Part shown: positions 61,401 to 64,000 of the stretch, piece after piece | Layout: each line of letters opens with the position of its first letter | Numbering within the stretch: position 1 is the first letter of the stretch | Origin: Hymenobacter monticola | GTDB taxonomy: Bacteria > Bacteroidota > Bacteroidia > Cytophagales > Hymenobacteraceae | Direction: 5' to 3' | NCBI RefSeq assembly: GCF_022811645.1 | Contig: NZ_CP094534.1 | Span: forward strand, 62,001 to 126,000 | DNA: 64,000 nt | The notes under the pieces: model-generated | Told to the model about the DNA's origin: nothing | The model's input: only the letters and a program-made list of their open reading frames with translations | Databases searched by the model: none | Program-made: the position numbers and the translations under genes

Positions 61401-61664
61401 CAGCGAGCCGTCGTTGCTGGCCGTCGAGCTCATGTACACCATGTGCTCCACGCCGTTGATGGCCTCCTCCAGCGAGGGCGCCACCGAGCGCAGCAGCGTT
61501 TCGGCGTTGGCCCCGGGGTAGAGCGCCGTGACCTGCACGGCCGGAGGCGCAATGTCGGGAAACTGCTGAATGGGCAGCTTCCACAAGGCCAGCGCCCCCA
61601 CTATCACCAGCAAAATGGAGATGACGGTTGAGAGGACGGGCCGCTCAATAAATACCTTAAACAT
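58488..61664 (-). CDS. RND efflux pump, HAE1 family
   Basis: 1,058 residues, full length. Starts MFKVFIERPVLSTVISILLV; the membrane proton relay region includes LVLAIGIVVDDAIVVVEAVH and SKLEEGTHSVKEATTSAM in TM4-TM5. Docking and porter loops follow, then MSGVVLGLFLIPLLFVIFQ-type last helix. Works with the adaptor (upstream, 15 bp) and the outer-membrane factor (downstream, 5 bp) to expel drugs or other hydrophobic compounds. Confidence 0.97.
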   Translation of the reverse strand: MFKVFIERPVLSTVISILLVIVGALALWKLPIQQFPDIAPPAVQVTALYPGANAETLLRSVAPSLEEAINGVEHMVYMSSTASNDGSLVISVNFQLGTDPDQAAVNVQNRVAQATSQLPAEVVQQGVTVAKQQNSFVMLLNLYSDDPKQYDQTFLDNYAQINLVPEIKRISGVGSTVLFGGNRAYSMRIWLKPAQLASYNLTPAEVMAAIQDKNLEAAPGRLGESSQEAFEYVIKYKGKRSQPLDYENMIIRANPDGSMLRLKDVARVELGSASYNSNVRISGKPGINIGVFQAAGSNANELQIAVGQVMKKLEKNLPAGVKQQTMYSTKVALDLSIEQVEHTLVEAFILVFLVVFIFLQDFRSTLIPAIAVPVAIVGTFFFMQVMGFTINLLTLFALVLAIGIVVDDAIVVVEAVHSKLEEGTHSVKEATTSAMSEITGAIISITLVMAAVFLPVGFLEGSTGVFYRQFAFTMAIAIVISAVNALTLSPALAALFLKHTPHDHDAEHPAPSTFKTRFFAGFNRSFERLTSRYVGSIRFLVRHKWVGLSSLVLVVMLTGWLAKRTPTGFIPSEDQGFIAISMALPAGSSLDRSNHIAQEIEQQLQAMPAVDKINLLSGFNILTSSSSSSALTLFVILKPTKERGAVQDINAIMATMREKAATIKGADTFVFTTPTVPGFGNVEGLEVVLQDRTGGSLPKLGQVGQEFIGELMKQPAIGVAFTSFRADYPQLEAEVDEVKAAQLGVSVKAVLQTMQAYFGSAQASDFNRFGKYYRVIVQADQANRADPTALNGAFVKNDRGEMVPLRTLVRLKRVFGPETASRFNLFNSLTINATPKPGYSSGDAIKAVEAVAEKHLPSGYTYEYSGLTREEISSGSQSAVVFLMCLVFVYFLLAAQYESYILPFAVLLSLPAGMVGVFAAIGFAGITNNIYVQVALIMLIGLLAKNAILIVEFALQRRHAGEPLVRAALNASASRLRPILMTSLAFVAGMLPMMGAQGPSALGNHSISIAAAGGMLSGVVLGLFLIPLLFVIFQRLNERLSGTPHAVPARVPAHATVS

Positions 61665-61679
61665 GAGACGAGTAGCTTA

Positions 61680-62840
61680 TTACAAAGTAGAGGCAGCCGC
61701 GGCTTTGCCCGTGGTGAGGCTGACGCTGGCCGGAGCCGGCGCGGTGGGCTGAATAATCTGGCCTTCCTGCAAGTGGTCGACGCCTTGCAGCACAATCCGC
61801 TCGCCGTTTTTCACGCCCTCGCTCACCAGATAATTCGCGCCATTCTTGCCCTGAATGGTAATGGCCCGGCGGCGGACGCGGTTGCTGTCGCCGACGGCGT
61901 ACACGAATACTTTGTCCTGCAACTCGACCGTTGCGGCCGCTGGCACCAGTAGCACGTTGGGGTGCGGCAGGGCCAGCCGGATGGTGCCCGTGTTGCCCGA
62001 GCGCAGCAGGCCGTCGGCGTTGGGGAAAGTGGCCCGCAGCGTGACCGAGCCCGTGGTGCGGTCAAATTGCCCGGCTACCACGTCCACCTTGCCCCGCGTG
62101 GGGTAGGTGCTTTGGTCGGAAAGCACCAGGGCCACCGGTGGTAGGTGTGTGAGCTTTTCCTGCAGTGTGCGGCCCGCGTACTGGTTGCGGAAGGTGATGA
62201 AGTCGTCCTCGCCCAGCGCGAAGTAGGTGTGCACCTCGTGCACGTCGGAGAGCTGCGTCAGGGCCTGGGCATCGGTGGGGCCGACCAGGCTACCTTGCTT
62301 GGTTTGCAGCCGCCCCAAGTAGCCGCTCACGGGCGCCGTAATGGTGGTGTAGCCCAGGTTGATGCGGGCGCTGTTGACAGCTGCCTTGGCCCGCTGCAGG
62401 TTGGCCTGGGCCACGGTGAGGGCCGCCTGCGCCGTTTTCAGCTGCACCTCCGATACGACCTTGTTTTGCACCAGCGGCGCGTACCGGTCCACTTCTACCT
62501 GGGCGCTGGTGACGGCCCCGGCCGCCGCCTGTTGGGCAGCCACGGTATTGTTGAGTTGCTCGCGGAAGGGCGCGTCGTTGATTTTAAACAGCGGCTGGCC
62601 TTTGCGCACCGCCGCGCCCTCATCCACCAGGATGCGGTCGAGCACCCCCGCTACCTGCGGGCGAATCTCCACGTTGACGACGCCTTCAATGGAGGCCGGG
62701 TAGTCCTGGTAGGTGGTTTCGGTGCCGGTATGCAGGGCTTGTACCGGCAGGGCCGGCGGAGCCAGTGCCTGTTGCGGGGCTTGTTGCTCCGCGCAGCCCG
62801 CCAGCAGCACGCTGCCAGCTAAAAGAGAAGATAGTTTCAT
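61680..62840 (-). CDS. RND periplasmic adaptor (membrane fusion protein), lipoprotein
   Basis: 386 residues from MKLSSLLAGSVLLAGCAEQQ, with a lipobox Cys at residue 16. Then the lipoyl/barrel-sandwich region (EIRPQVAGVLDRILVDEGAA, VRKGQPLFKIND), a helical hairpin (QLKTAQAALTVAQANLQRAK) and LGYTTITAPVSGYLGRLQTK. Bridges the pump and outer-membrane channel. First gene of the RND operon, with a 160-nt leader from the promoter at 63010-63039. Confidence 0.95.
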   Translation of the reverse strand: MKLSSLLAGSVLLAGCAEQQAPQQALAPPALPVQALHTGTETTYQDYPASIEGVVNVEIRPQVAGVLDRILVDEGAAVRKGQPLFKINDAPFREQLNNTVAAQQAAAGAVTSAQVEVDRYAPLVQNKVVSEVQLKTAQAALTVAQANLQRAKAAVNSARINLGYTTITAPVSGYLGRLQTKQGSLVGPTDAQALTQLSDVHEVHTYFALGEDDFITFRNQYAGRTLQEKLTHLPPVALVLSDQSTYPTRGKVDVVAGQFDRTTGSVTLRATFPNADGLLRSGNTGTIRLALPHPNVLLVPAAATVELQDKVFVYAVGDSNRVRRRAITIQGKNGANYLVSEGVKNGERIVLQGVDHLQEGQIIQPTAPAPASVSLTTGKAAAASTL

Positions 62841-62934
62841 GGAAAAAAGCGGCCCAGACAAGGGTACTGAGTGAAATGCGAGGTGCGTTGGAGGGATACT
62901 AATCGACCCTAATACATTATCTAATGAGCATGAG

Positions 62935-62947
62935 CTTATGTAATAAG
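62935..62947. promoter_or_regulatory. Small inverted repeat CTTAT-GTA-ATAAG in the RND leader
   Basis: Perfect 5-bp arms about 95 nt upstream of the adaptor start. Possible regulator site; weak evidence. Confidence 0.3.
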
Positions 62948-62965
62948 GCAAAAAAAAGCTTGGAC

Positions 62966-62977
62966 AAATGCATATGC
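62966..62977. promoter_or_regulatory. Operator candidate, copy 1: AAATGCATATGC
   Basis: Contains the palindrome GCATATGC. A second copy differing in one base lies exactly 60 bp away at 63026. Located about 30 nt past the predicted RND transcription start. Confidence 0.45.
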
Positions 62978-63009
62978 TGGCAGCGAGTGCCCTTCTTGCA
63001 ATGTTTCAG

Positions 63010-63039
63010 CAAAGGTACTACCCATAAATGCATAAGCAA
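63010..63039 (-). promoter_or_regulatory. Promoter of the RND operon
   Basis: Minus strand TTG (63039-63037) and TACCTTTG (63017-63010), 19 bp apart. Transcription would start near 63004. Confidence 0.6.
63026..63037. promoter_or_regulatory. Operator candidate, copy 2: AAATGCATAAGC
   Basis: Lies between the -33 and -7 boxes of the RND promoter, where a bound repressor would exclude RNA polymerase. Confidence 0.45.
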
Positions 63040-63101
63040 TCAATAATGTTTTTAAAGATGTAAAAACCGCCGACGATAACGCCTGCGGTCCAGAGGATTC
63101 A

Positions 63102-63410
63102 TCAAGCTTTAATAGCTGCCGGTTTAAGCAGTTGCAGGAAGTCTTCCAACTCCTTAAGCTTTTCCGCGTTGATGGACATGCACATGTTCCGGCCTTCTTT
63201 GTGCGACTCAATCAAGCCCGCCTCGGAGAGGGCTTTGAGGTGCTGGGACATGGAAGGCTGGCTGATGGGCACGTATTGAAACAAGTCGGCACACACGGCG
63301 ATATCCCCTTTGGCAATTTCCTGCAAGAGGCGCTGCCGGGTGGGGTCGCTCAGGGCTTTGGCTAATTTGACGAGGGAATTGGTGTTCACGGAGGCGTTTT
63401 TTGTATTCAT
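63102..63410 (-). CDS. ArsR family regulator, copy 2
   Basis: 102 residues from MNTKNASVNTNSLVKLAKAL (ATG 63416, two codons upstream, is equally possible). Helix VPISQPSMSQHLKALSEAGL and wing SHKEGRNMCMSINAEKLKEL match copy 1. Metal motif region reads AVCADLFQYV with one Cys. It is directly upstream of the RND operon on the same strand, so it is the likely local repressor of the pump. Confidence 0.93.
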   Translation of the reverse strand: MNTKNASVNTNSLVKLAKALSDPTRQRLLQEIAKGDIAVCADLFQYVPISQPSMSQHLKALSEAGLIESHKEGRNMCMSINAEKLKELEDFLQLLKPAAIKA

Positions 63411-63504
63411 GCGCATGCGCTGATGTTTGCAACGGCACGAGCTGGCGTAAAGTTTCTGCGCGGGCTGCCTTTGGCCGGCTGGCTGCACAAGGCAACGAGT
63501 TGTT

Positions 63505-63512
63505 CAAAGCTA
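63505..63512 (-). promoter_or_regulatory. Candidate -7 box of the ArsR copy 2 gene
   Basis: Minus strand TAGCTTTG, consensus match about 90 nt before the start; no good -33 seen. Confidence 0.35.
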
Positions 63513-63622
63513 CGAAGGGGCCAGCTTTGCGTGGGATATGCGTCGCCTCCCCTGCTTCGTATATAGCCGCTCATTCGCTGGGCGTGTTTCATGTCTTTGC
63601 TGTAACGAGAACCTGTTTCCCT

Positions 63623-64000
63623 ATGTCATTCCGTCCTTTTGCCCGGTTGCTGCCGGTGGCCTTGCTCCTGCTGCTTACCACAGCTTGTGAACGTCGCAAG
63701 TCGGTCGTAATCTATTCCCCGGCCTCCATGAAACGGCTTGAAGGCACCTGGCTCAACTCGCGGGAGGAAGACTCTGGCGACACCCTGGTGTATCGGCCCA
63801 ACACCTATCATTTCCCCTCCGCCCGGGGCCGCACGGGCTTCGCCTTCAAGCCCTACGGGCGCTTCGAGCAGTTCGACATTGCCCCCACCGACGGCCTGAC
63901 CGGCCACCCCGGCACCTGGGTTATCGACGGCAGCAAGCTCAACAAGATTCGCATTCACCTCGACGAAGGCCCGGAGCCCGACTACGACCTGGAAGTTGTG
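63623..64000 (+). CDS. Hypothetical lipoprotein (3' end outside window)
   Basis: 126 codons are visible and the frame is open to the right edge. MSFRPFARLLPVALLLLLTT, then ACERRK, is a lipoprotein signal with Cys near residue 22. The mature part (MKRLEGTWLNSREEDSGDTL, then VYRPNTYHF) looks like a small beta-rich lipocalin-like fold of the kind where 'L.GTW' opens the domain. Divergent from the ArsR/RND run. Confidence 0.7.
   Translation, partial: MSFRPFARLLPVALLLLLTTACERRKSVVIYSPASMKRLEGTWLNSREEDSGDTLVYRPNTYHFPSARGRTGFAFKPYGRFEQFDIAPTDGLTGHPGTWVIDGSKLNKIRIHLDEGPEPDYDLEVV

Noticed and set aside
62936..63211. Short minus-strand frame overlapping the end of the ArsR copy 2 gene
   Set aside because: Its first half is the ArsR gene in another frame and its second half is the promoter region of the RND operon.

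Overview
The window is a 64 kb piece of chromosome from a high-GC member of the Bacteroidota, most like Hymenobacter or a close Cytophagales relative. The evidence is the gene families (LptD next to an amidase and an MCE gene, DUF3667, DUF4173, DUF2625, PIN/DUF6364, Rho with a huge disordered insert), promoters of the Bacteroidota type (-7 TAnnTTTG, -33 TTG), few Shine-Dalgarno sequences, and many long intergenic palindromes. I found no rRNA, tRNA, CRISPR array, phage or complete insertion sequence.

Layout. 1-4.3 kb: a partial DUF2490 gene, a DoxX gene, and an ABC exporter/GntR/GIN-domain operon with a YtrA-like operator on its promoter. 4.4-9.7 kb: small accessory genes, including a frameshifted DUF3817 gene, an AraC regulator and the remnant of a zeta-toxin-like kinase. 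9.7-18.2 kb: acyl-CoA carboxylase beta subunit, the envelope trio MCE/amidase/LptD, a pseudo-receiver protein and panB. 18.5-22.9 kb: an RluA pseudouridine synthase, a desaturase and the rpsP-rimM-trmD-rplS block. 23-26.7 kb: two hypothetical genes, a 6-pyruvoyl-tetrahydropterin synthase/folE pair and an SDR epimerase. 26.7-30 kb: an accessory island with a PIN toxin-antitoxin pair, a 15-unit degenerate tandem repeat, a RyR-domain protein, and two DUF4274 genes that flank a DUF2625 gene. 30-38.7 kb: PBP1A, then mostly membrane-protein genes and a winged-helix regulator, with three copies of a CTTTG-N5-CAAAG palindrome. 38.7-43.6 kb: methyltransferase, UbiA prenyltransferase, lipoprotein, DsbA-like protein, DUF3667. 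43.8-52.3 kb: rho, serS, a UBP zinc finger, a family 9 glycosyltransferase and PolX. 52.5-63.5 kb: one long minus-strand run encoding an RND efflux system and four oxidoreductases, with two paralogous ArsR regulators. A partial lipoprotein gene runs off the right end.

How the parts work together. Envelope building is the main theme: LptD, amidase and MCE for the outer membrane and cell wall, PBP1A for peptidoglycan, a heptosyltransferase-like enzyme for glycans, and an RND pump. Three local circuits can be read from the DNA: the GntR/ABC operon, the winged-helix regulator with its repeated palindrome, and the ArsR/RND promoter with a repeated 12-mer. The clearest unexplained structures are the 20-21 nt tandem array at 27.4-27.7 kb, the DUF4274/PBP-tail duplication, and several families of 27-35 nt-armed palindromes, one of them inside the rimM-trmD junction.
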